In this document: positions 45,792-54,643 of the stretch, piece by piece
Numbering within the stretch: the first letter of the stretch is position 1
Layout: each line of letters starts with the position of its first letter
Assembly: GCF_013350005.1 (NCBI RefSeq)
Contig: NZ_JABVWW010000007.1
Location: 129,501-193,500, forward strand
DNA length: 64,000 nt
Direction: 5' to 3'
From: Methylocystis silviterrae
Lineage (GTDB): Bacteria; Pseudomonadota; Alphaproteobacteria; Rhizobiales; Beijerinckiaceae
The notes under the pieces: generated by a model
Database searches by the model: none
What the model saw: the letters and a program-made list of their open reading frames with translations, nothing else
Told to the model about the DNA's origin: nothing
Translations under genes and position numbers: made by a program

Positions 45792-46727
45792 CTAGCCGCA
45801 GGCTTCGCAGATCGCGACGACATGGCGGTCGTCCGTCCCGCAACACCCGCCCAGGATACGCAAGCCGGGATATGTCTCGCGCAATCTCCGATATCTGCGG
45901 CCGAGATCGATGGGATCGCCTGAGTCGAGCGTTTCCGAACCGTCTAGCTCGGCGTGGCTCTTTGTCGAAGCGTTGGCCTTGACGCCCAACAGCCGATTTA
46001 TCCAAGGCGCGTCCGCAGAGAGCGCTTGCTCGAAATGCGCCGGATGGGCGCAGTTGATCATGTAATAGGCAGGCGCCGCGTCGGTTTCGCGATCCACCGT
46101 CTCGACCGCGTCGCGCAAGCTCCGTCCGCCGATAAGTTTGCCGTCGGTCTCCACCGTGAAGGAAATTGAGCAGGGCATGGCGCGCGCGCGGGCGGCGCGG
46201 GCGATCCCGATCGCCTCCTCGACATAATTTAGAGTGTAGGCAGCGACCATGTCGGCGGCCGTTTGGGCGAAGGAGGCGATCTGCGGCGCGTGATAGTCTT
46301 CCGCTTCCGTGGCGCTCATGCGCCCTTCCGCGTAGCCGTCTCCGCGCGGCCCGATCACGCCGGCGACGACGATCGGCGTTTGAGCCCTCTCCCAGGCCTG
46401 CCGAAGTTCGTCGAGCAGCGCGATCGATGCTTCATTGATGCGCTTCAGCCCTGCCGCGTCATAGCCGAGCTTCGCGCCCCAGTCGGGATTCGCGCGCCAG
46501 GTCGGACTGTCCAGAATCAAGCCGCGTCCGTGGCGCCGCGCGATCGCGAGGTAGCGCTCGTAATAGGCGCGGAGTCGCGCCCGTCCCTCTTCACTATCGA
46601 GTAGGACAAACGACGCGAAATGCGGCAACTCGACGCCCTCATGAAAGATCAGCGTCGTCTCCATGCCGCCGTCGCTGACAAAGAGACCAGGCTTCAGCTG
46701 CGGCAGATCGGCTCGGTATCCGGTCAT
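45792..46727 (-). CDS. homocysteine S-methyltransferase family protein
   Basis: A 311-residue Zn enzyme using methyl donors such as S-methylmethionine or betaine to make methionine from homocysteine. Motifs are [51 protein letters not shown] (first Zn Cys) and [12 protein letters not shown] (the Cys-Cys Zn pair). The subgroup (MmuM, BHMT-like or other) is not decided by motifs alone. It is divergent from rpmE. A SAM or SAH riboswitch was looked for in its leader and not found. Confidence 0.87.
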   Translation of the reverse strand: MTGYRADLPQLKPGLFVSDGGMETTLIFHEGVELPHFASFVLLDSEEGRARLRAYYERYLAIARRHGRGLILDSPTWRANPDWGAKLGYDAAGLKRINEASIALLDELRQAWERAQTPIVVAGVIGPRGDGYAEGRMSATEAEDYHAPQIASFAQTAADMVAAYTLNYVEEAIGIARAARARAMPCSISFTVETDGKLIGGRSLRDAVETVDRETDAAPAYYMINCAHPAHFEQALSADAPWINRLLGVKANASTKSHAELDGSETLDSGDPIDLGRRYRRLRETYPGLRILGGCCGTDDRHVVAICEACG

Positions 46728-46891
46728 TTTCTATATTCCTCGCCTGTGGCGCCCGGCCGTTAGGGGCCAACTTGCCCATTTGCCCGCAGTGCGTTATCAG
46801 CGCCAGCAAATTCGCTTGTTTCGAACGGCCGACCCCGCGCCGCTGCGGCGTGGGTCTTCAGTCGTTTCCATCGCAAAAAGGATGCATCGCT

Positions 46892-47122
46892 ATGAAAAAG
46901 GACATCCACCCCGGATATCACATGATCAAGGTCGTGATGACCGACGGCACGGAATTTACGACCCGTTCCACCTGGGGTAAGGAGGGGGACACGATGCACC
47001 TCGACATCGACCCGAAGACGCACCCGGCCTGGACGGGCGGGTCGACGCAACTGCTCGACCGCGGCGGACGTTTGTCGCGCTTCAACTCCCGCTTCGGAAA
47101 TCTCTCTTTCGGCAAGAAATAA
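46892..47122 (+). CDS. rpmE: 50S ribosomal protein L31 (zinc-free type)
   Basis: A 76-residue ribosomal protein: [20 protein letters not shown], then [39 protein letters not shown] and [13 protein letters not shown]. The CxxC pair of Zn-type L31 is absent, as is usual in alphaproteobacteria. The ATG at 46892 gives the correct mature length; upstream in-frame sequence is not conserved. Confidence 0.96.
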   Translation: MKKDIHPGYHMIKVVMTDGTEFTTRSTWGKEGDTMHLDIDPKTHPAWTGGSTQLLDRGGRLSRFNSRFGNLSFGKK

Positions 47123-47123
47123 A

Positions 47124-47149
47124 AAGAAGGCGGCGGTCAAACCGCCGCC
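47124..47149 (-). terminator. hairpin with T tract serving rcdA on the minus strand
   Basis: GGCGGCGGT (47129-47137) pairs with ACCGCCGCC (47141-47149). The T-rich tail lies on the minus strand (TTCTTTTT reading down from 47128), so it ends transcripts coming from rcdA and may also stop rpmE. Confidence 0.75.
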
Positions 47150-47173
47150 TCCAGTTGGTTCGCCTGAAGGATC

Positions 47174-47704
47174 TCACTGGGCGAAAGCGGCGCGCAGCCT
47201 CGCGATCTGCGCTTCGACCGGACTGGACGTCGGCGCCGGCGTCGCGAGCGCCGGCTCGAGCGCATGGATCAGCCGGTCAAGGTGGATAATCCGCGCTTGC
47301 AGGCGCAGCGACTGCAGCGACAGCTCGCGCAGGCGCAGCGGCAGGCGCTGGAAGAGTTCGGGGGCCGAGGCCAGCTCCTGCTCGCGAAGCTTGACGCGAT
47401 GCCGGTTGCTCGCCGCCTGATGGCGCGTCAGCTCTCCCTGATTCACCGCGCGCTGCAGCAACAGCCAGGACGCAATCTGCATCAACCTTGTGGTCAGCCG
47501 CATGCTCTCAGCCGCGTAGGCGAGAGCTTCGGTCCGTGGCAGCGACTTCGCGTCGAGACGTCCGTCGCCGTCGAGATAGGAGGCCGCCTCCTCCACGAGG
47601 CTCATTCCCTCGCGAAACAGAGCGCAAAAGCCCTCCGATCCCGCCAGTCTCTCGATAAAAGAGACCGGCTGCTTCTCCCCCACGCTGCCTTTGACTCGAG
47701 CCAT
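47174..47704 (-). CDS. rcdA: RcdA, regulator of CtrA degradation (DUF1465)
   Basis: A 176-residue all-helical adaptor of DUF1465. With CpdR and PopA it delivers CtrA to ClpXP at the cell pole in Caulobacter. Landmarks: MARVKGSVGEKQPVSFIERL, SEGFCALFREGMSLVEEAAS, YLDGDGRLDAKSLPRTEALA, YAAESMRLTTRLMQIASWLL and a basic RVKLREQELA helix. The C-terminal APTSSPVEAQIARLRAAFAQ tail is the flexible part. The ATG at 47704 is preferred over a GTG four codons upstream. cpdR is nearby, and a CtrA box lies 250 bp upstream. Confidence 0.9.
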   Translation of the reverse strand: MARVKGSVGEKQPVSFIERLAGSEGFCALFREGMSLVEEAASYLDGDGRLDAKSLPRTEALAYAAESMRLTTRLMQIASWLLLQRAVNQGELTRHQAASNRHRVKLREQELASAPELFQRLPLRLRELSLQSLRLQARIIHLDRLIHALEPALATPAPTSSPVEAQIARLRAAFAQ

Positions 47705-47828
47705 ACGAACGTTCACGCAAATTGGACGCGGGTGCGTCTCCGATGGCTTGAACTGTAACGCAGAGGACGGAGGGGCGCGCGCTTAGCCTTTCTTTAACCT
47801 TAACGGGAGGCCTTCGCCGAGCCGAACG

Positions 47829-47940
47829 CAAAAAGAGAGCCGCGACGGCGGCTCTCAAGGCTTCTTGACAGGGAGGCATCAAGGACGAGTGGAGAAGAAG
47901 CCACTCGGATGTCCCACTTAAGGGACCCATTCAGGCTGCA
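47829..47940 (-). ncRNA. candidate small RNA with anti-Shine-Dalgarno loop and terminator
   Basis: On the minus strand four stem-loops follow in order: GTCCC...GGGAC (47911-47926), CGAGTGG...CCACTCG (47886-47907), CTTGA...TCAAG with a 10-nt loop exposing CCUCCC (47864-47883), and a GC-rich intrinsic terminator (47835-47856) followed by TTTTT (47834-47830). No open frame fits this strand. It lies upstream of suhB, reminiscent of the suhB/mmgR sRNA family of alphaproteobacteria, but membership was not tested. Confidence 0.6.
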
Positions 47941-47949
47941 CGAAAATCC

Positions 47950-47964
47950 TTAATTTAACGTTAA
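47950..47964. promoter_or_regulatory. CtrA box TTAA-N7-TTAA
   Basis: A perfect TTAA (47950-47953), seven bases, TTAA (47961-47964), the consensus bound by the cell-cycle regulator CtrA. It lies just 5' of the candidate sRNA and about 250 bp upstream of rcdA, itself part of CtrA turnover. CtrA occupancy is inferred. Confidence 0.55.
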
Positions 47965-48270
47965 CGCGCGCCAAACTGCCCCTGCGTCGAGCGTTTTTGG
48001 CCGATGGAGACGAAGCGAGCGGCAAAAGAGCTTCCCATCGCGGGGGCCGGTTAGCGCCGCTCGCCAGCATCGGCGACATAAAGAAACGCCGACCCAATTA
48101 CCGGACAACGCCTCAGGTCAACCCAATGTTCTGTCAATCAAGCCGAAAAAGGGACTGGCTCCAGGGCGAAAACTGGCGCATTTGAACAACCCTCCGCATG
48201 CGTCCCCGGGCGCCCGCTGCGCTCGAAAAGCGTTGAACCTCCCACAACCCTCCCCCTAGGCTCTCCTAAA

Positions 48271-49062
48271 ATGATTCGCTCCGCCTTGATGAATGTGATG
48301 ACCGCCGCCGCCCTGAAAGCGGGACGCGGCCTTAAACGCGATTTCGGGGAGGTGGAGAACCTTCAAGTTTCGGTGAAGGGTCCAGGCGATTTCGTTAGCG
48401 CGGCCGACAAGCGCGCCGAGAAGACTCTGTTCGACGAGCTGTCGAAGGCGCGCCCCGGCTACGGCTTCATTCTGGAGGAAGGCGGCGTCGTCGAAGGTGC
48501 CGACAAGAGCCACCGCTGGATCATCGATCCGCTCGACGGCACCTCGAATTTCCTCCATGGCGTTCCGGTCTTCGCCATCTCTATCGGCCTGGAGCGCGAG
48601 GATCGTCTCGTCGCCGGCCTCGTCTATAATCCCGCCACCGACGACATGTTCGTCGCTGAGCTCGGCCAGGGCGCCTATTTCAACAATCGCCGCATGCGCG
48701 TCGCGGCGCGGCGTTCGCTCGGCGAGTCCATGGTTGCCTGCGGAATTCCGCCGCTGGCGCGGGTCCGCGATCATGAATCCTTCAAGCGCGAGCTTGCAGC
48801 CGGCATGGGAAAGATCGCCAATATTCGCCGCTTGGGCGCCGCCGCGCTCGATCTCGCGATGGTCGCCTGCGGGCGTTTCGACGGCTATTGGGAGCGCGGC
48901 ATTAGCTCGTGGGACGTAGCGGCGGGAATCGTGCTCGTGCGTGAAGCCGGCGGCTTCGTCAGCGACTTTTCGGGCGGCGCAGACATGCTTGGGAAGGGCG
49001 AGATCTGCGCCGGCAATGAGGCGATTCATCGCCAGCTGCTCGATTTGATGAGGAAGGCATGA
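48271..49062 (+). CDS. suhB: inositol monophosphatase family protein (SuhB)
   Basis: A 263-residue IMPase that dephosphorylates inositol-1-phosphate and, in E. coli, also aids rRNA antitermination. Motifs: DFVSAADKRAEKTLFDEL, FILEEGGVVEG (metal Glu), WIIDPLDGTSNFLHGVPVF (metal Asp), AAALDLAMVACGRFDGYWE and ISSWDVAAGIVLVREAGG. No good ribosome-binding site precedes the first ATG, so starting at the next Met (residue 7) is possible. It overlaps the following acetyltransferase gene by ATGA. Confidence 0.93.
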   Translation: MIRSALMNVMTAAALKAGRGLKRDFGEVENLQVSVKGPGDFVSAADKRAEKTLFDELSKARPGYGFILEEGGVVEGADKSHRWIIDPLDGTSNFLHGVPVFAISIGLEREDRLVAGLVYNPATDDMFVAELGQGAYFNNRRMRVAARRSLGESMVACGIPPLARVRDHESFKRELAAGMGKIANIRRLGAAALDLAMVACGRFDGYWERGISSWDVAAGIVLVREAGGFVSDFSGGADMLGKGEICAGNEAIHRQLLDLMRKA

Positions 49063-49538
49063 ACGCGCCGACCGCACATGCGTCGCGCAATCTGCGTTTG
49101 CGCGTCGACGACGACTGGCCTTTCATTCTCGACCTTTGGGTCGCCTCCTGGCGGGTCACCTATCCAGAGATCGACTTCGAGGCGCGCCGCGACTGGCTCC
49201 TGCGCCGCCTTCGAGAGCTGGAAGCGACTGGAGCGGTGACGCTCTGCCTGTTTGACGCTCAGTCGACGCTTGCGGGCTTCGTCGTGATCAATCCGGCGGA
49301 CGGATGGCTTGATCAGATTTGCGTCGCTCCCGATCGATTCGGCGCAGGCTGCGGAGCCTCGCTGCTGTCTGCGGCGCGAAACGTCTCGCCAAGGCTTATT
49401 CGGCTAGACGTCAATGCGGACAACGCTCGCGCCATCCGCTTTTACGAACGTGACGGATTTTCGCGCGTCGGGCGCGGCGCGAACACATTGTCCGGGCGCG
49501 AAACCATCATGATGGAATGGCGACCGCAGGGAGCATAA
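49059..49538 (+). CDS. GNAT-family N-acetyltransferase
   Basis: A 159-residue GNAT protein: LRVDDDWPFILDLWVASWRV at the N-terminus, GFVVINPADGWLDQICVAPD (strand beta4), RFGAGCGASLLSAARNV (acetyl-CoA pyrophosphate loop, in variant Q/R-x-x-G-x-A form) and LDVNADNARAIRFYERDGFS. It is coupled to suhB by the 4-bp ATGA overlap. The substrate is unknown; small amines or a protein N-terminus are both plausible. Confidence 0.87.
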   Translation: MNAPTAHASRNLRLRVDDDWPFILDLWVASWRVTYPEIDFEARRDWLLRRLRELEATGAVTLCLFDAQSTLAGFVVINPADGWLDQICVAPDRFGAGCGASLLSAARNVSPRLIRLDVNADNARAIRFYERDGFSRVGRGANTLSGRETIMMEWRPQGA

Positions 49539-49724
49539 CAATTCTCGCCTGCCGGGTTTTCATTGGGCGTCCGCTCCTATAATATTCATCGCGCATTCGA
49601 GTTTCGGCCGAACGATCTTGCTCTCTCGTCTCAAGACGCGCGGCGCCTGACCTTTCCCAAGCTTCGATTGACTGAGAAGAACGCAGCGATCCGCAGCGTT
49701 CCCGCTATTTTGAAAGGAAAAGCC

Positions 49725-49937
49725 ATGCCGACAGGCGCCGTAAAGTGGTTCAACGCACAAAAGGGCTTCGGCTTCATTCAGCCGGATGCCGGCGGCCAGG
49801 ACGTCTTCGTTCACATCAGCGCCGTCGAGCGCGCAGGCCTCGACAGCCTCGCTGAAGGCCAGAAGGTTTCCTACGAACTCGTCGTGGACAAGCGTAGCGG
49901 CAGATCTTCCGCCGATAAGCTGCAACTGCAGGATTAG
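49725..49937 (+). CDS. cold-shock protein, CspA family
   Basis: A 70-residue single-domain RNA chaperone: [20 protein letters not shown] with RNP1, then [20 protein letters not shown] (RNP2) and a basic tail. The ATG at 49725 follows AAAGGAAAAGCC. The 186-bp upstream region would give a long leader of the kind used in cold-shock control; no specific cold-box was verified. Its last four bases overlap convergent pyk. Confidence 0.95.
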   Translation: MPTGAVKWFNAQKGFGFIQPDAGGQDVFVHISAVERAGLDSLAEGQKVSYELVVDKRSGRSSADKLQLQD

Positions 49938-51376
49938 ACTTCGCCGCTTTGGCGCTGCTCGCCCAGATGTGCGATGCGGATCATGTTTGTCGCGCCCGGC
50001 GTGCCGAAAGGCATGCCGGCGACGATGATAACGCGGTCGCCAGGGCCGCCGAACCCCTCGCTCTCCGAATATTCGCAGGCGCGCCCCACCATATCTTCAA
50101 TGTCGACGGCGTCGCGCGTCTCCAGCGCGTGCACGCCCCAGACAAGCGCCAGACGGCGGGCCGTGTCGCGCTTCGGCGTCAGCGCGAGAATCGGCGACTG
50201 CGGCCGTTCGCGGGCGATACGCAGCGCCGTCGAGCCGGATGACGTCCAGGCGATGATCGCCTTCGAATGAAGCGTTTGCGCCACGTCGCGGGCGGCGACG
50301 GCGATGGCGTCGGCTGAGGTCGGATTGGGCAACTCGCCGCGCTGAGCATTGATGATCGAGCGGTAGATCGCGTCCGTCTCGACCTCTTCCGCGATCCGGC
50401 TCATGGTGGCCACGGCTTCATGCGGATATTGCCCCGCCGCACTTTCGGCGGAGAGCATGACGGCGTCCGCGCCCTCAAAGACGGCGGTGGCGACGTCTGA
50501 CACCTCGGCGCGCGTCGGCAAGGGCGACAGGATCATCGACTCGAGCATCTGCGTCGCGATGACGACCGGCTTGCCCAGCCGTCGCGCTGAACGGTTGATG
50601 CGTTTTTGAAGTCCCGGGACGCGCTCGAGCGGCACTTCGACGCCAAGGTCGCCGCGCGCCACCATCAGCGCGTCAGAAACCTCGATCACCTCCTCGAGCC
50701 TCGAAATCGCTTGCGGCTTTTCGATCTTCGCCATGACCATCACTCGGCCTTGCGTGATCTGCTTCACTTCAAGGACGTCTTCGGGACGCTGGACGAAGGA
50801 GATCGCAACCCAGTCGACGCGCTCTTTGAGCGCGGCGTCGAGATCGGCGCGATCCTTGTTGGTCATCGAAGTGATTGGAATTTCGGTATCGGGCAGGCTG
50901 ACGCCCTTGCGGTTCGAGAGGCGCCCAGCGACGTCGACGACGGCGTGCGCCCGCTCCGGAGACGTCTCGACCACATGCAGCCGCACGCGCCCATCGTCGA
51001 TGAGGATCGAATCATTGACCTTGAGCGCCGCTAAAATCTCGGGATGCGGCAGGCGCACGCGCGTGGCGTCGCCGGGTTTGGGGTCGCTGTCGAAGACGAA
51101 GACGTCGCCCTTGCGCAGATGCACTGAGCCTTCCTCGAAGGCGCCGATGCGCAGCTTCGGGCCCTGGAGATCGACGAGCACGGCGATCGCGCGCGAGATG
51201 TCGCTCTCAATTTCGCGGATAATCCGAACATAGCTGGCGAGCCCGGCATGATCCGTGTGGCTCATGTTGATGCGGAAGACGTCGGCGCCGGCGCGCACGA
51301 GCCCCGCGATGACCGCTTTGTCGACCGTCGCCGGACCAAGCGTTGCGATAATTTTGACGCGCCGCGACCTTCTCAT
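49934..51376 (-). CDS. pyk: pyruvate kinase
   Basis: Makes pyruvate and ATP from phosphoenolpyruvate. The 480-residue enzyme shows [31 protein letters not shown] (phosphate/K+ site), the signature [20 protein letters not shown] with catalytic Lys, [29 protein letters not shown] and [20 protein letters not shown]. It is followed on the same strand from 51400 by a DUF1036 gene upstream. The overlap with convergent cspA is 4 bp. Confidence 0.96.
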   Translation of the reverse strand: MRRSRRVKIIATLGPATVDKAVIAGLVRAGADVFRINMSHTDHAGLASYVRIIREIESDISRAIAVLVDLQGPKLRIGAFEEGSVHLRKGDVFVFDSDPKPGDATRVRLPHPEILAALKVNDSILIDDGRVRLHVVETSPERAHAVVDVAGRLSNRKGVSLPDTEIPITSMTNKDRADLDAALKERVDWVAISFVQRPEDVLEVKQITQGRVMVMAKIEKPQAISRLEEVIEVSDALMVARGDLGVEVPLERVPGLQKRINRSARRLGKPVVIATQMLESMILSPLPTRAEVSDVATAVFEGADAVMLSAESAAGQYPHEAVATMSRIAEEVETDAIYRSIINAQRGELPNPTSADAIAVAARDVAQTLHSKAIIAWTSSGSTALRIARERPQSPILALTPKRDTARRLALVWGVHALETRDAVDIEDMVGRACEYSESEGFGGPGDRVIIVAGMPFGTPGATNMIRIAHLGEQRQSGEV

Positions 51377-51399
51377 GATGAAGCAGTTCCTGAATTGAG

Positions 51400-51819
51400 T
51401 TATTGTGCGGGCGCGGCGTTGGGGTCAGTGAGCTGAACCGTCCAGCTCTTCGCGTCCCGTCCCGTGTCGATTTCGAAAAATCCGGTTCGATCAAAACCGC
51501 GCGCGAAACAGTCCTCTCGGCCGTCGATGCGGAATTCCCGATCACGCGTGCACATGAACGCCTTACCCTTCCACTCGCCGCCGCGCTCGTCCATCGCGTA
51601 GACATAATAATATTGGGCGGCGAGCGGACCGCGCAGAAGCGTTTCGCAAACGCTCGGCCGAAGGTTCCACCAACCCTCCGACAACCAGTTGCGCCCGTCG
51701 GTATAAGCGATGGCGACGCTGACGCGCGCGCTCGTGTTGTTGCACAGACGAAAATCCGCACGGGCAGACCCGGCGGCGCAAAACGTTAGAGCGGCAACAA
51801 GAACGGCGCGTCGAATCAT
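51400..51819 (-). CDS. exported DUF1036 family protein
   Basis: A 139-residue periplasmic protein. A signal peptide (MIRRAVLVAALTFCAAGSAR to ADF) leads to the DUF1036 domain: RLCNNTSARVSVAIAYTDGR, SEGWWNLRPSVCETLLRGPL, YYYVYAMDERGGEW and FMCTRDREFRI. The conserved Cys pairs suggest disulfides. DUF1036 members are of unknown function. The gene ends 23 bp before pyk starts on the same strand, so it may share that operon. The ATG at 51819 is chosen for the signal. Confidence 0.8.
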   Translation of the reverse strand: MIRRAVLVAALTFCAAGSARADFRLCNNTSARVSVAIAYTDGRNWLSEGWWNLRPSVCETLLRGPLAAQYYYVYAMDERGGEWKGKAFMCTRDREFRIDGREDCFARGFDRTGFFEIDTGRDAKSWTVQLTDPNAAPAQ

Positions 51820-52048
51820 ATCTTTAGCGAGGCCTGGAGGGGGCTGAAGATAGCTCGCTGACGCACGCGCAAGCGGCGCAGCGGGCGGTCCTGCAAACCA
51901 TGCTTGCGAGTCTTTGTCCACCCCGCGGCCTCGGAGTTTCGCCGCGCCGCCCGCCCCGCCGACGCGCCCGCCTTGCAATCCGCCGGAACAAAGCAATCGG
52001 CCTAATGTTTAGGACCCGTACGCGCTTGCGTGCTCGGGAGGCAGGAAA

Positions 52049-52489
52049 ATGGAAAAGTCTGAAGTCCTCACCACGTTGAATGAGCTGGCCGAAATCAGTC
52101 GTGACGGCGAGCAAGGGTTTCTGGCCGCGGCTGAAGACGTCGAAAATCCGACGCTAAAGACTGTGTTTCGAACGGCGGCCGCGCGCTGCGCTGAAGGCGC
52201 GAGGGAACTCGAATCGAAGATTGTCAGCTTAGGCGGCGAACCTTCGAAGAGCGGCTCCATGACCGGCGCCATGCACCGTGCTTGGACAAATCTGAAGGCC
52301 GCCCTGACAAGCCGTTCGGAACAGGCGGTGCTGGAGGAGGTCGAGCGCGGCGAAGACGCCGCCAAGGACGCCTATCAGCAGGCCATCGCGCAGCCTCTCC
52401 CTCCGGAGATCCGATCGATGGTCCAGCGCCAGTATCAGGGCGTGAAGGAAAACCACGACCGCGTACGCAGCCTGCGCGACGCGGCGTAA
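52049..52489 (+). CDS. PA2169-type four-helix-bundle protein (DUF2383)
   Basis: A 146-residue helical, ferritin-like fold protein: LTTLNELAEISRDGEQGFLA, AAEDVENPTLKTVFRTAAAR, EVERGEDAAKDAYQQAIAQ and RQYQGVKENHDRVRSLRDAA. The Glu and His residues in the helices could bind metal as in ferritin relatives. The family is stress-associated and uncharacterised. An intrinsic terminator follows. Confidence 0.85.
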   Translation: MEKSEVLTTLNELAEISRDGEQGFLAAAEDVENPTLKTVFRTAAARCAEGARELESKIVSLGGEPSKSGSMTGAMHRAWTNLKAALTSRSEQAVLEEVERGEDAAKDAYQQAIAQPLPPEIRSMVQRQYQGVKENHDRVRSLRDAA

Positions 52490-52522
52490 CAACCCACTTT
52501 CTTTTCGAACGAAGCATGAAGG

Positions 52523-52550
52523 AAGTGACGCACGCGTCACTTTCTTCCTT
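52523..52550 (+). terminator. terminator after the PA2169-type gene
   Basis: AAGTGACG (52523-52530) pairs with CGTCACTT (52535-52542) around a CACG loop, followed by TCTTCCTT. It overlaps the hemB stop codon, which lies on the other strand. Confidence 0.6.
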
Positions 52551-53562
52551 GCAGCGCCCGCGCCGCGCTGAGCGCGAAATAAGTCAGGACGCCTGAGGCG
52601 CCGGCGCGCTTGAAGGCGAGTAGACTTTCGAGCATGGCGCGTTCGCCGTCGATCCAGCCGTTTTGCGCGGCGGCGGTAATCATCGCGTATTCGCCCGACA
52701 CCTGATAGGCGAATGTCGGCGCCCGGTAGACGTCGACGACGCGTCGCACGATGTCGAGATACGGCATTCCGGGCTTCACCATCACCATATCGGCGCCCTG
52801 CTCAAGGTCGAGACCCACCTCGCGCAGAGCTTCGTCGGAATTGGCCGGATCCATCTGATAGGTCCGCTTGTCCCCTCTCAGCGTCTTGCTCGTGCCGATC
52901 GCGTCGCGGAACGGCCCGTAAAACGCCGACGCATATTTCGCGGCGTAGCTCATGATCTGCACGTTTTCGAAGCCCTCGGCGTCGAGCGCGTTGCGGATCG
53001 CTTCGACGCGTCCATCCATCATATCCGAGGGCGCGATGATGTCCGCGCCTGCGCGCGCTTGGGTGACCGCCTGCCGCGCCAGCACGGCGACGGTCGCGTC
53101 GTTGACGATCTCGTCGCCGACGAGCAGGCCGTCATGCCCATGGCTCGTGTAAGGATCGAGCGCGACATCGGTAATGAGGCCGATGTCGGGAACGGCGCTC
53201 TTGATCGCCTGGCAGGCGCGGCAGACGAGATTCTCGGGATCGAGCGCCGCGCTCGCGATTTCGTCGCGCAAGTCCGGATCGGTATAGGGGAAGAGCGCAA
53301 CGGCGGGCACGCCGAGCGCGGCCGCCTCTGCGACGGCTTCAACCGCCGCGTCGACCGAGTAACGGAACACGCCCGGCATCGAGGATACGGGCTCGCGTCG
53401 ATCCGACCCGTCGATCAAGAAGAGGGGCCAGATGAGGTCCGAGACCTCAAGCGCGTTCTCCCTAACAAGACGGCGCGCCCATTCGCTCTTCCGATTCCGA
53501 CGCGGGCGCTGCAGCAGGCTCAGCCGCGCTGCTGCTTCGACCGGCTTTCGTGCATCGTTCAT
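52537..53562 (-). CDS. hemB: delta-aminolevulinic acid dehydratase (porphobilinogen synthase)
   Basis: Condenses two 5-aminolevulinates into porphobilinogen in haem/chlorophyll synthesis. The 341 residues show VSSMPGVFRYSVDAAVEAV, DVALDPYTSHGHDG (Asp replaces the Cys of Zn-type enzymes, so it is Mg/K-type as in Bradyrhizobium), SYAAKYASAFYGPFRDA (Schiff-base Lys) and VKPGMPYLDIV (second Lys). GGAGG four nt before the ATG at 53562 supports that start over three upstream Met codons. It is divergent from a small secreted protein gene. Confidence 0.95.
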   Translation of the reverse strand: MNDARKPVEAAARLSLLQRPRRNRKSEWARRLVRENALEVSDLIWPLFLIDGSDRREPVSSMPGVFRYSVDAAVEAVAEAAALGVPAVALFPYTDPDLRDEIASAALDPENLVCRACQAIKSAVPDIGLITDVALDPYTSHGHDGLLVGDEIVNDATVAVLARQAVTQARAGADIIAPSDMMDGRVEAIRNALDAEGFENVQIMSYAAKYASAFYGPFRDAIGTSKTLRGDKRTYQMDPANSDEALREVGLDLEQGADMVMVKPGMPYLDIVRRVVDVYRAPTFAYQVSGEYAMITAAAQNGWIDGERAMLESLLAFKRAGASGVLTYFALSAARALQGRK

Positions 53563-53690
53563 GGCGCCTCCGCTTTCTGGGTTCGCTGACATGCGCCCTT
53601 CCCCGGTCATCGCCGTCACCCGGTTTCGAGGCGAACGGACTTCAGGCTATAGAGGATGGACGGCCATTGCGCTTGCGCGAGGAAGAACCA

Positions 53691-54167
53691 TTGAAAATCG
53701 GCTCGCGCAACTTTTCTCTGAGCCGCTTGGCGCGTGCTTCCGCGATCGCCGCCGGCGCCCTTATCGCTGCGAGCGTGTCGTTCGCACAGATCAAGCCGGC
53801 GACGCCGACGCCGCCGGTTCGAGCCCGCTCCGGCCCGGCGCAGCATAAGCAAAGAACCCCCTCGCCTCCACAGGAGGTTGGGCAACCGCCGGCGCGGCAG
53901 CCCCGTGCAACGCGACCTCCGACTGTCGTATCGCCGACGCCGAGCGCGAAGCCCGTTCCGCAAACTCCGCGACCGCCTGGCGTCGACGCGCTGTCGCCGC
54001 CGCGAACGCCGCCTCCGGTCGATATAAGCCAGCCGCCGCCGACTCTCCCCCGCGCGCCGCGCGAGAAGATGCGGGCCTGCGCCGAGGAATGGGACAGGAT
54101 GAAACGCGAGTCGAAAGATGGTTTGCCGATGTGGCGCGATTTCGCGACGGAATGCCTGACGCGCTAG
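53691..54167 (+). CDS. exported Pro-rich protein with PsiF-like C-terminal repeat (TTG start)
   Basis: A 158-residue protein. GAGGAAG lies six nt before a TTG at 53691, which begins a signal peptide (MKIGSRNFSLSRLARASAIA to SFA). A Pro/Thr/Arg-rich low-complexity middle follows, then CAEEWDRMKRESKDGLPMWR and DFATECLTR. That closing Cys-x-x-Glu-Trp...Trp-x-x-Phe...Cys pattern is the short secreted repeat seen in PsiF-like proteins of alphaproteobacteria; the two Cys likely form a disulfide. The upstream in-frame sequence overlaps hemB on the other strand and is less plausible coding. Confidence 0.68.
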   Translation: MKIGSRNFSLSRLARASAIAAGALIAASVSFAQIKPATPTPPVRARSGPAQHKQRTPSPPQEVGQPPARQPRATRPPTVVSPTPSAKPVPQTPRPPGVDALSPPRTPPPVDISQPPPTLPRAPREKMRACAEEWDRMKRESKDGLPMWRDFATECLTR

Positions 54168-54235
54168 GCGCCGCTAACGGCTGATCCGCGCCGGACGCGT
54201 CGCACGCGCCGAAAATGCAGTGAGCTTTGAATGCT

Positions 54236-54278
54236 ATCGCCCGGGATGCGTCTCACTGGACGCGCGCCCCCGGGCGAT
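54236..54278. repeat. long GC-rich hairpin between convergent genes
   Basis: ATCGCCCGGG (54236-54245) pairs with CCCGGGCGAT (54269-54278), with inner GCGTC/GACGC (54248-54252 with 54259-54263). It lies between the Pro-rich gene and the H1-like gene. No T tract follows, so it may be a stabilising or rho-associated 3' end, or a REP-like palindrome. Confidence 0.5.
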
Positions 54279-54340
54279 GAGTGCGTGAAGCGCTGCCGCA
54301 GTGACGCGAAAGATAGATCGCGCATGCGAGGCGCTTCGGC

Positions 54341-54643
54341 TTACGCGGTCACTGGCGCAGCTGGCGGGGTTGGCGTTTTCGCCTTGCGCGGCGTGCGCTT
54401 CTTCGCGGTCGCCTTGCGCGTGCTCTTCTTGGCGCTGGCCTTTTTCACGGCGCCGCGCTTTTTCGTCGCCACCTTGCGGACGCCCTTGCGGGCCGTCTTT
54501 TTAGCAGCGGTCTTTCGCGTAGCCTTGCGGGCGCCCTTCTTGGCCGCTGACTTCTTCGTCGCTGCCTTCCTTGCGGTTTTACGCGCACCCTTCTTCGCCG
54601 CAGCCTTCTTGGCCGGCTTACGCTTCATTGTAGCTCTCGCCAT
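54341..54643 (-). CDS. histone H1-like Lys/Ala-rich DNA-binding protein
   Basis: A 100-residue protein, more than half Lys, Ala or Arg, with a repeated K-K-x-A-x-K/R pattern (MARATMKRKPAKKAAAKKGA, RKTARKAATKKSAAKKGAR) ending in PRKAKTPTPPAAPVTA. It resembles chlamydial Hc1 and the C-terminal tail of eukaryotic H1, and would coat or condense DNA. The AAGGGGAC ribosome-binding site supports the ATG at 54643. Length in such repeats often varies between strains. Confidence 0.8.
   Translation of the reverse strand: MARATMKRKPAKKAAAKKGARKTARKAATKKSAAKKGARKATRKTAAKKTARKGVRKVATKKRGAVKKASAKKSTRKATAKKRTPRKAKTPTPPAAPVTA

Noticed and set aside
46728-46891. SAM or SAH riboswitch before the homocysteine methyltransferase gene
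   Set aside because: The minus-strand leader was read for SAM-II and SAH-type conserved cores and none was found.
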